64,000 bases of DNA from Microthrix sp041394405 (GTDB taxonomy: Bacteria > Actinomycetota > Acidimicrobiia > Acidimicrobiales > Microtrichaceae), in the NCBI GenBank assembly GCA_041394405.1, contig JAWKIF010000011.1, positions 186,001 through 250,000 of the forward strand. The letters are read 5' to 3'. The notes beneath the pieces are model-generated. The model worked only from the letters and a program-made list of their open reading frames with translations, searched no databases and was not told the DNA's origin. Positions 15,785 to 22,875 of this stretch are shown here, in pieces. A program made the position numbers and the translations under genes. The number at the start of each line of letters is the position of its first letter. Position 1 is the stretch's first letter.

Positions 15785-17872
15785 ATGATTTCGGTGTCTT
15801 CCCTCGAAAAGAGCCACGGCGGCCGGACGCTGTTCCGCAACGTCACCTTCCGGTTGTTGCCGGGTCGGCGCATCGCGCTCGTCGGCGGAAACGGCGTGGG
15901 CAAGACGACGATTCTCGAGATCGTCGTGGGCCACCAGCGCGCCGATGCGGGCGAGGTGCACCGCAACAAGGACCTCACCGTGGGGTATCTGCCCCAAGAC
16001 CTCACCGACGAGGTGCACGACACCGTGCTGGCGCACGTCATGGCGGGGGCCGGCGAGCTGGCCGGCATGGAGGAGGAGCTGCGTTCCCTGGAGGCCGACA
16101 TGGCCTCGCCCGACGCCACCAAGGCCGAGGCGGCGCTGGAGGCCTATGGCGAGATCAGCACCCGTTTTGAGGCGGCCGGCGGCTACCAGCTGGAGGCCGA
16201 GGCCCAGCGGGTGTTGGCAGGGCTGGGGTTCAAGCCCTCGGACGCCAACCGCAGCGTCTCGGAGCTGTCGGGTGGATGGCGCATGCGGGCCACGCTGGCC
16301 CAGCTGCTGTTGGCCAAGCCCGAGGTGCTGGTGTTGGACGAGCCCACCAACCACCTCGATGTGGACTCGGTGACCTGGCTGGAGGAGCAGTTGGCGGTGT
16401 GGCCGGGCTCGATCCTGTTCGTGTCACACGATCGTGACTTCATCGATGCCGTCGCCGAGCGGGTGATCGAGGTGGTCGGCGGGGGTGCCACCGAGTACGT
16501 GGGCGGCTTTGCCGAGTTCATCGTGGCCCGGGAGGAGCGCCTGGCCAACCTCGCGGCCCAGGCGGCCAGCCAGGCGAAGTCGGTGGCGTCAACCGAGAAG
16601 TTCATCGACCGGTTTCGCTACAAGGCCACCAAGGCCCGTCAGGTGCAGAGCCGCATCAAGACCCTGGAGAAGCTGGAACGCATCGAGGTGCCCGACCACC
16701 GCCAACTGGTGGCCAAGTTCGGCTTCCCCAAGCCGCAGCGCTCGGCCCGAGTGGTCGCCGAGTTGGAGGACATCTCGGTGGGATACTCCGACGACGCACC
16801 GGTCCTCACGGGCGTCAACCTGGTGGTCGAGCGGGGTGAGAAGTGGGCGCTGGTTGGGCCCAACGGGGCGGGCAAGTCCACGCTGGTGAAGCTGTTGCTG
16901 GGCCAGCTGAAGGCCTCTGCGGGCCATGCTCAGCTGGGCGCCAACGTCGATGTGGCCTACTTCGCCCAGCAACAGGTGGACGAACTCGACCTGGACGCCA
17001 CCGTCGAGGACACCTTCCGGGCGGCGGTCGGAACCGATGCCGGCGGGCGGAACCTGCGGAGCATCCTGGGCAGCTTCGGATTTCGAGGCGACGCCGTGGA
17101 CCGGCTAGTGGGGGACATCTCGGGCGGCGAACGCACCAGGCTGGCGCTGGCCTCCATCATGGTGAACCCGGTGAACCTGCTGGTGCTGGACGAGCCGACC
17201 AACCACCTCGACCTGCCCAGCTGCGATGTGCTGGAGGACGCCCTCGACGCCTATCCGGGCACCGTGTTGCTGGTGACCCATGACCGCCACCTCATTCGCT
17301 CGGTGGCCGAGGGGCTCATCGAGGTGCGCAACGGCACGGTCACGGTTCATGCCGAGGTGGACGATGCCGTGCTTCACCCGCACCCGCTGGGTTCCGCCGG
17401 CTCGCCGGGCGGCGGATCGGGTGGCACCGCCAAGGCGGGTTCGGGCGGGGCGCGCTCGGGGAGGAGCGGCGCCGCCAACCCCAAGGCAACCCAGCACCGG
17501 TCGGCGCCCAGGTCCTCGCCGCGGCGCGGCGCGCCTCCACCCACAGTCGGTGGCGCACAGTCGGGCAGGTCGGGCGGCCCCAACCCGGCCGAGCGTCGGA
17601 AGGCCACGGCCGAGGAGCGCCGACGCCACTCCAACGCCACCCGAGAGCTGCGCAAACGCGTCCAGGCGGCCGAGAAGCGGGTGGGCCGCGCCGAGGGCAG
17701 GGTGCTGGAGATCCAGGCGCAGATGGGCGATCCTGCGGTGTACGACGACGGCGACAAGGTGCAGGCGCTGGTGGCCGAGTTGTCGCAGGCCAAGGACCAG
17801 GCGTCGGCCACCATGTCCGAGTGGGAGGGACTCATGGCCGAACTCGCCGGGGTCGCGGCCTCGCTTGTGTGA
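15785..17872 (+). CDS. ABC-F family ATP-binding protein (Uup/YheS-like)
   Basis: A 695-residue soluble protein with two ABC ATPase domains and no membrane segments. The first P-loop is GGNGVGKT (34-41) with signature LSGGWRMR and DEPTNHLDVDS; the second is GPNGAGKS with ISGGERTRLALA and DEPTNHLDLPS. Between them is the linker EKFIDRFRYKATKARQVQSRIKTLEKLE, the charged P-site tRNA-interaction region of ABC-F translation factors. The C-terminus is a Gly/Ser/Arg-rich spacer (about 535-600) then a coiled coil (ELRKRVQAAEKRVGRAEGRVLEI). Probable role: resolving stalled ribosomes; the exact subgroup is not certain. Confidence 0.93.
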   Translation: MISVSSLEKSHGGRTLFRNVTFRLLPGRRIALVGGNGVGKTTILEIVVGHQRADAGEVHRNKDLTVGYLPQDLTDEVHDTVLAHVMAGAGELAGMEEELRSLEADMASPDATKAEAALEAYGEISTRFEAAGGYQLEAEAQRVLAGLGFKPSDANRSVSELSGGWRMRATLAQLLLAKPEVLVLDEPTNHLDVDSVTWLEEQLAVWPGSILFVSHDRDFIDAVAERVIEVVGGGATEYVGGFAEFIVAREERLANLAAQAASQAKSVASTEKFIDRFRYKATKARQVQSRIKTLEKLERIEVPDHRQLVAKFGFPKPQRSARVVAELEDISVGYSDDAPVLTGVNLVVERGEKWALVGPNGAGKSTLVKLLLGQLKASAGHAQLGANVDVAYFAQQQVDELDLDATVEDTFRAAVGTDAGGRNLRSILGSFGFRGDAVDRLVGDISGGERTRLALASIMVNPVNLLVLDEPTNHLDLPSCDVLEDALDAYPGTVLLVTHDRHLIRSVAEGLIEVRNGTVTVHAEVDDAVLHPHPLGSAGSPGGGSGGTAKAGSGGARSGRSGAANPKATQHRSAPRSSPRRGAPPPTVGGAQSGRSGGPNPAERRKATAEERRRHSNATRELRKRVQAAEKRVGRAEGRVLEIQAQMGDPAVYDDGDKVQALVAELSQAKDQASATMSEWEGLMAELAGVAASLV

Positions 17873-17993
17873 GGAGCCTGGCCTGGGGGGCGCTTCGGCG
17901 CCACGGCTCGGGTGGTGGCGCCGCCTCGTCGGCGCCTTCGGTGCCGTCGGGCGAACCTCGGGCTACCCCACCTCGGGCAACCGGGCGTCGTCA

Positions 17994-18770
17994 ATGCACC
18001 TGTTCTGGGACCTGCCCGGTCGGTTCGTGGAGGTATCGGTCACCGTCACCATCCTGGATGAGCCCCAGACCGACGACCTGTACTTCTGGGCCCTTCAGGT
18101 CGGCTTCGAGGACGCTGCGACGGGCCGCCGGGAGGGCGCTGCGCACACCGGCCCGCAGTGGGCTGCCCAGCACCCGGGGCATGGTGCGGTGAACTGGGGC
18201 GGCTACGGCGCAGATGGCGAGCTGGGCGGCGGGCCCGGCTTTCTGCCGTCGGCGTCCGGCAACGCCAACTCGGTGGACTACCCGTGGCTGGTGGGCGTGC
18301 CCTATCGGTTGACGGTGTCCCGGGCGCCCTCCGACGGTGCCCACCCGGCCACCGCTCGTGCCCGCGGCGGGGTGGCGCCACCGGGGTACGCGGCGTGGCG
18401 CTCCACCATCACGCCGCTGGCCGCATCGCCCGGCGACCCGTTTCCGCAACCGCAGGCGTCCCAGACCATCCGAGACCTGTGGGCGCCCGGAGATCGGCTG
18501 GTGTCGCCCATGGTGTGGTCGGAGGTCTTCGCCCGCTGTGACGCGGCGCCCGTGAGGGTGTCGTGGTCCGAACCGGTCGGCATCGACGAGGCCGGTGTCG
18601 TCCACCGTTGCGGCGCTGGGACCGTGAACTACCAGACCGCACACGACGGCGGGTGCTCGAACACCAACGCCACCGCACGGTTCGGGGAGCTCGGCCCGGA
18701 ATGGATGCAGGAGACCGCGACCGAGCGCACCACGCCGCAGGGGACGCGCCTGGCCCTCGACCCTCGCTGA
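17994..18770 (+). CDS. Uncharacterised protein
   Basis: A 258-residue soluble protein that I do not recognise with confidence. It starts MHLFWDLPGRFVEVSVTVTI and contains DLYFWALQVGFEDAATGRR, AVNWGGYGADGEL, a Trp/Gly-rich middle and four cysteines in the last half (FARCDAAPVR, HRCGAG, GGCSNTN). The alternating strands and aromatic residues suggest a beta-sandwich of the carbohydrate-binding or DUF3472-like sort; this is a weak inference. The frame is open further upstream but lacks a better start. It lies 122 bases after the ABC-F stop and is convergent with the deaminase gene. Confidence 0.55.
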   Translation: MHLFWDLPGRFVEVSVTVTILDEPQTDDLYFWALQVGFEDAATGRREGAAHTGPQWAAQHPGHGAVNWGGYGADGELGGGPGFLPSASGNANSVDYPWLVGVPYRLTVSRAPSDGAHPATARARGGVAPPGYAAWRSTITPLAASPGDPFPQPQASQTIRDLWAPGDRLVSPMVWSEVFARCDAAPVRVSWSEPVGIDEAGVVHRCGAGTVNYQTAHDGGCSNTNATARFGELGPEWMQETATERTTPQGTRLALDPR

Positions 18771-18806
18771 GCCGGCCCTGGCCGTCCTCGGCGGGCCCAA
18801 CAACGG

Positions 18807-18856
18807 GAACTCGGGTGCCGATCGGTTGCTGGGGCAGCGCTTGGAGACCCGAGTTC
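18807..18856. terminator. Inverted repeat between convergent genes
   Basis: GAACTCGGGT (18807-18816) and ACCCGAGTTC (18847-18856) form a perfect 10-base stem with a 30-base loop. It lies between the convergent ends at 18770 and 18929, a sensible place for a bidirectional terminator, but there is no T run and the loop is long. Confidence 0.35.
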
Positions 18857-18928
18857 GATGGTTTGCCTGACGGGGAGGTGGGCCGGCTGGTCGGCGAGGC
18901 GATCGACGCGATCGAGGCGGGCGCGGCC

Positions 18929-20242
18929 CTAGGCGGGCAACGCGCCGCTGACGTCGTCCTGGCGGGCGGCGACGGCGGCACGTGCGGCCGCCACGTCGAT
19001 GGTGGTGAGCTTGCGGTTGTCCACCACCTGGCGGCCGTCCACCCACACGTCGGTCACGTCGCCCCGGCCGGCGGCGTACACCACGGTGCCCACCGGGTCG
19101 TAGCTGGGGGTGAGATGTGGCGCCCCGGCGTCCAGGACCACCAGGTCGGCCTGCTTGCCCGGCTCCAGCGATCCGAGCAGGTGGGCGGCCCCCAGCAGGG
19201 TGGCGCCGCCGATGGTGGCCGCACGCAGCACCTGGTGGGCGGTCATGACCGTGGCGTCGCCCGAGTGGCCCTTGTGGATCAGCGCGGCCAGGCGCATGGC
19301 CGCAAACAGGTCCAGATCGTTGCTGGAGGCCGCCCCATCGGTGCCCAGGCCGACGGGCACGCCGGCGGCCAGCAACTCGGGAATGCGGGCGATGCCCGAG
19401 GCCAGCTTCAGGTTGGAGGCGGGGCAGTGGGCGACGGAGGTGCCGGACCGGGCAACGCTGGCCAACTCGGCGTCGCTCAGGTGCACGGCATGGGCCAGCA
19501 CCACGTCGTTCCCGAGCAGGCCGAGCGAGTCCAGCAACTCGACCGGCCGCATGCCCCGGGACTCCACCACCATGGCCACCTCGCCGGGCGACTCGGCGGC
19601 GTGCGTGTGGATGCGAGCGCCGGCCGCCCTGGCGGCCGTTGCCACGCGCGCCAGCTGGTCCGGGGCAAGGGTGTACACCGAGTGCGGGTGAGCCCAGTGG
19701 CCCAGCGACGCGGGAACCTCGCCCCACAGGGCCCCGGCCCGGTCGAGCTGGGCGTCGAATCCATGGCCCTCGGGGCCGGTCATGCCCAGAAACGCCGGCC
19801 CCCCCGCCAGCCGGAACCCGGCGGTTGCGGCCTCCTCGGCGGCCTCCACGTCCCAGAAGTACATGTCCAGTGCCGTGGTCACGCCGCCCATCAGCGACTC
19901 GGCGGCGGCGAGGCGCACCCCGTCTCGCACCGAATCGACACACAGCACCGCACCCTCAGCGGGCATGATGCGAGCCAGGAAGCCCTCCAGGTTCACGTCG
20001 TCGGCCAGGCCGCGAAACAGCGTCATGGCGAGATGGGTGTGGGCGTTGATCAAGCCCGGCAACACGATGGCGCCGTCGAGCGGCCTGGTTGGCGCGTCGG
20101 GAAAGGTGGCGGACACGTCGGCGGTACGGCCCACCGCGGCCAGCTGCGACCCGACGATGGCGAGTGCCCCGTCGTCGATCACCCGGTCGTCGTCGTCGCA
20201 GGTGATGACGGTGCCGCCGGTCAGCACCAGATCGGCGCTCAC
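18929..20242 (-). CDS. Amidohydrolase, MTA/SAH deaminase-like
   Basis: A 437-residue member of the adenosine/5'-methylthioadenosine/S-adenosylhomocysteine deaminase group (MtaD-like). Metal and catalytic blocks are GLINAHTHLAM, IHTHAAESPGE, LAHAVHLSDAEL, VAHCPASNLKLASGIA and GLGTDGAASSNDLDLF, then the C-terminal ATIGGATLLG ... GSLEPGKQADLVVLD. Such enzymes deaminate MTA, SAH or adenosine to the inosine analogue. The GTG at 20242 overlaps the stop of the PNP gene (GTGA), which supports sequential action: deamination then phosphorolysis. Substrate choice is inference. Confidence 0.85.
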   Translation of the reverse strand: MSADLVLTGGTVITCDDDDRVIDDGALAIVGSQLAAVGRTADVSATFPDAPTRPLDGAIVLPGLINAHTHLAMTLFRGLADDVNLEGFLARIMPAEGAVLCVDSVRDGVRLAAAESLMGGVTTALDMYFWDVEAAEEAATAGFRLAGGPAFLGMTGPEGHGFDAQLDRAGALWGEVPASLGHWAHPHSVYTLAPDQLARVATAARAAGARIHTHAAESPGEVAMVVESRGMRPVELLDSLGLLGNDVVLAHAVHLSDAELASVARSGTSVAHCPASNLKLASGIARIPELLAAGVPVGLGTDGAASSNDLDLFAAMRLAALIHKGHSGDATVMTAHQVLRAATIGGATLLGAAHLLGSLEPGKQADLVVLDAGAPHLTPSYDPVGTVVYAAGRGDVTDVWVDGRQVVDNRKLTTIDVAAARAAVAARQDDVSGALPA

Positions 20243-21141
20243 GAGGCGGTTCCCGTGGCCGCGCCCTCCGTCGGCACGTCCCGCCACAGCTCACCGTCGG
20301 CGGCCAGCGCTCCCAGCACCCCGGCCAGCAGCAGGGCCAGCTCGTTCCGGGCGGCGTCGGCCACGTCCACCACCTCCTGCGCGGAGAGCTTGCCGCCGAG
20401 CCCGGCGGCGACGTTGGTCACCAGGCTGATGCCCAGCACCTCCATGCCCACGTGCCGGGCGGCGATGGTCTCCAACACGGTGGACTGTCCCACCAGGTCC
20501 ACGCCCACCTGGCCGACGGCGGCGATCTCGGCGGGGGTTTCGAACTCGGGCCCGTGGAACCCGGCGTACACGCCCTCGGGCAGATCGGGGGCCACGCTGC
20601 GTGCGAGGCGCCGAAGGTAGGGGTGGTAGGCGTCGGTGAGGTCGACATGACGCTGGTCGTGGGGCGGCGGACCCAACGGGCCGGTGAGGGGGGAGTGGCC
20701 GGTGAGGTTGAGTTGGTCGGCGATGAGCGCCGGGCGGCCCACGCCCCATCCCTCCCGCAGGCAGCCGGCGGCGTTGGTGAGCACGGCCACCCGGCAGCCG
20801 GCGGCCGCCGCAGTGCGGATGCCGTGCACGACCGCCGGAACGCCGTGGCCCTCGTAGAGGTGGGTTCGGCCGGTGAACACCAGCGCCCGCATCGGTCGAT
20901 GGTCCCCGCCCAGAGCCACGCTGAGCACCTCGTCGCCGTGCGCCATGGCGCCCGAGGGGACGAACCCGGCCACGTCGGCCACCCCCACCCGCCCAACCAC
21001 GTCCAGCTGCTCGGTGGCCGCCCGCCAGCCCGAACCCAGCCACACCGCCAGGGAATGATCGACCTGGCCGAAGGCCTCGGACAGGTCGTTGGCGGCCCGG
21101 CGGGCCACCTTGAACGGTGCGTGCCTGAGCTTCTTGCTCAC
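20239..21141 (-). CDS. Purine nucleoside phosphorylase (trimeric, PunA/MTIP type)
   Basis: A 300-residue trimeric purine nucleoside phosphorylase. Visible blocks are AVWLGSGWRAA, the phosphate-site GRTHLYEGH, VLTNAAGCLR, DQLNLTGHSPLTG, GVYAGFHGPEFETPAEI, GVDLVGQSTVLETIAARH and GISLVTNVAAGL. The Asn in LVTN indicates 6-oxopurine specificity (inosine, guanosine or methylthioinosine) rather than MTA directly. The enzyme releases base and sugar 1-phosphate. It starts at GTG 21141, overlapping the PhoD stop, and ends overlapping the deaminase start, giving a tight phoD-pnp-deaminase operon. The usual Met-Ser after the phosphate site is Gln-Ser here. Confidence 0.9.
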   Translation of the reverse strand: MSKKLRHAPFKVARRAANDLSEAFGQVDHSLAVWLGSGWRAATEQLDVVGRVGVADVAGFVPSGAMAHGDEVLSVALGGDHRPMRALVFTGRTHLYEGHGVPAVVHGIRTAAAAGCRVAVLTNAAGCLREGWGVGRPALIADQLNLTGHSPLTGPLGPPPHDQRHVDLTDAYHPYLRRLARSVAPDLPEGVYAGFHGPEFETPAEIAAVGQVGVDLVGQSTVLETIAARHVGMEVLGISLVTNVAAGLGGKLSAQEVVDVADAARNELALLLAGVLGALAADGELWRDVPTEGAATGTAS

Positions 21142-22823
21142 GACGTCGCCAGCTCTCGGGCGGTGCGCTCGCCGGCGGCGACCGCCCATGTGGGGCCGGC
21201 AGTGACCGTGCTGGCCGGATCCCAGATGTTGTCGACGTAGCGGAACTCGCAGCTGAACTGCTCGGCCGTCACGGTGCACAACGCATAGCCGTGCTTGGCC
21301 TCGAAGTAGCGCACCTGCGGGTTGAGTGCGGTGTAGTCCTCGCTGAACAGGATGGAGCTGATGGCGGTGACCAGGAACTCAGGACAGATCGCCCGGCCGT
21401 CGGTCGCAGAGGCGGCAGCGTCGTCGGCGGGCGAGGGGTCGAGCACGTCCAGCACGAAGCTGGCGTGGTAGTCGCCGGTGAGCACCACCGGGTTGTCCAC
21501 CTTGGCGAGGGCCGATCGCACCTCGTCCCGCTCCACAGGGAAGCCGTCCCAGGTGTCCATGAAGAACTTGGGGGTCGGCGAGGCCTCCTCGGCCATGGCC
21601 TCGGCTGCCTCCTCCCCGGCCACCAGGCCGGCGAACAGGACGGGGTTGGCCAACGCGGTCCAGGTGGCCGTGGAACCGGCGAGTTGTTCCAGCAACCAGT
21701 TCCGTTGCGCGGCGCCCAACAGGGTGCGCCGGGGGTTGGAGCGCTCGGGGCAGTCGGGCACGGTGCCCAGGCCGTCATCGCCGGGGCAGGGTGGGGCGTC
21801 GGTGTACTGGCGGGTGTCCACGATGAACAGGTCCAGCAGGCTGCCCACCCGCAGCGGCCGGTAGGCCTCCAGCTCGCCGTTGCGGGGTGGCGGCAGGCGC
21901 ACGGGGAGGTGCTCCCACCAGGCCTGGTAGGCCGCCTGGCGCAACGATGGATCGACGTCGACGGTGTAGTTGTTGACCACCTCGTGGTCGTCCCACATGG
22001 CGAAGAAGGGCGCGTGTTGGTGGGCGGCGATGAGCTGGGTGTCGCCCTTCACCTGTGAGTACCGGGCCCGGAAGCCCTCCAGGTCGGTGGGCACCGGAGA
22101 GGTGTAGTGGCGGCTGGTGTCACCGTCCGGCCCGGTGAAGATGTTGGGCAGCTCGTAGATGTAGTCGCCCAGGAAGACGACCAGGTCCAGATCCTCCACC
22201 GACGCCGCGTCCTGCCAGGCGGCGTAGTAGCCGCCCTGAAAGTCCTGGCACGTTGCCATGGCCAGTCGGAACTGTCCCGACGTGGGTGCGTCCCCGGGCG
22301 TCGGCATGGTGCGGGTGCGGCCCGTGGGCGAGGTGAGGCCGCCCACGGAGAACCGGTACCAATAGGTGCCGTCCGGGTCGAGGCCCTCGGCGGTGGCATG
22401 CACCGAATGGGCGAAGCCCAACTCGGCGGTCTCGGTGCCGGATGCGACGACGGTGTCGAAGGCCTCGTCGGAGGCCACCTGCCAGGCCACCGGAATGGGG
22501 TCCGTGCCCACGCCGCCGTCGGGTCGGTCGGGATCGATCACCAACCGGGTCCACAGGATCACCGACGTGTCGTCCGGGTCGCCCGAGGCGACGCCCAACG
22601 TGAACGGGTCGGCATCCAGTAGGGGGATGGCCAGCGTGGTTGGGGCGCCGTCGGGGGATTCTCCGTCGCCGTCGCCGCACCCTCCGAGGCCGGCCGCTCC
22701 CGCCGTGGCCGTGCCGACCGCGGCGGTCCCGGCCAGGAAGCGACGGCGGCTGGGGTCGTGGCCGGGCACCCGCGCCCCGGCGTCGGTGCCGGCCGTGGTG
22801 CTGGACGTCTCCCCCCGATGCAT
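21138..22823 (-). CDS. PhoD-like alkaline phosphatase, Tat-exported lipoprotein
   Basis: A 561-residue extracytoplasmic metallophosphatase. The N-terminus carries the Tat motif SRRRFL (25-30), a hydrophobic Ala/Gly-rich stretch and a lipobox GLGGC (Cys49). After a beta-sandwich domain (FTLGVASGDPDDTSVILWTRLV) comes the PhoD metal core: LAMATCQDF, LDLVVFLGDYIYE, FFAMWDDHEVVNNY and VVLTGDYHASFVLDV. PhoD enzymes hydrolyse phosphomonoesters and diesters using Ca and Fe. Together with PNP and the deaminase it could form a route for external nucleotide salvage: dephosphorylation outside, then nucleoside breakdown inside; that link is inference. Confidence 0.92.
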   Translation of the reverse strand: MHRGETSSTTAGTDAGARVPGHDPSRRRFLAGTAAVGTATAGAAGLGGCGDGDGESPDGAPTTLAIPLLDADPFTLGVASGDPDDTSVILWTRLVIDPDRPDGGVGTDPIPVAWQVASDEAFDTVVASGTETAELGFAHSVHATAEGLDPDGTYWYRFSVGGLTSPTGRTRTMPTPGDAPTSGQFRLAMATCQDFQGGYYAAWQDAASVEDLDLVVFLGDYIYELPNIFTGPDGDTSRHYTSPVPTDLEGFRARYSQVKGDTQLIAAHQHAPFFAMWDDHEVVNNYTVDVDPSLRQAAYQAWWEHLPVRLPPPRNGELEAYRPLRVGSLLDLFIVDTRQYTDAPPCPGDDGLGTVPDCPERSNPRRTLLGAAQRNWLLEQLAGSTATWTALANPVLFAGLVAGEEAAEAMAEEASPTPKFFMDTWDGFPVERDEVRSALAKVDNPVVLTGDYHASFVLDVLDPSPADDAAASATDGRAICPEFLVTAISSILFSEDYTALNPQVRYFEAKHGYALCTVTAEQFSCEFRYVDNIWDPASTVTAGPTWAVAAGERTARELATS

Positions 22824-22875
22824 CGCCGACAGTCCAGCACACCTCGACGCCCGGAACCATCGGGGCGCCGCCCGC

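Noticed and set aside
18800..18928. Plus-strand peptide-like stretch EFDGLPDGEVGRLVGEAIDA in the gap before the deaminase
   Set aside because: It has no start codon, runs into the antisense of the deaminase gene and matches no family I know; too weak to call a gene remnant.
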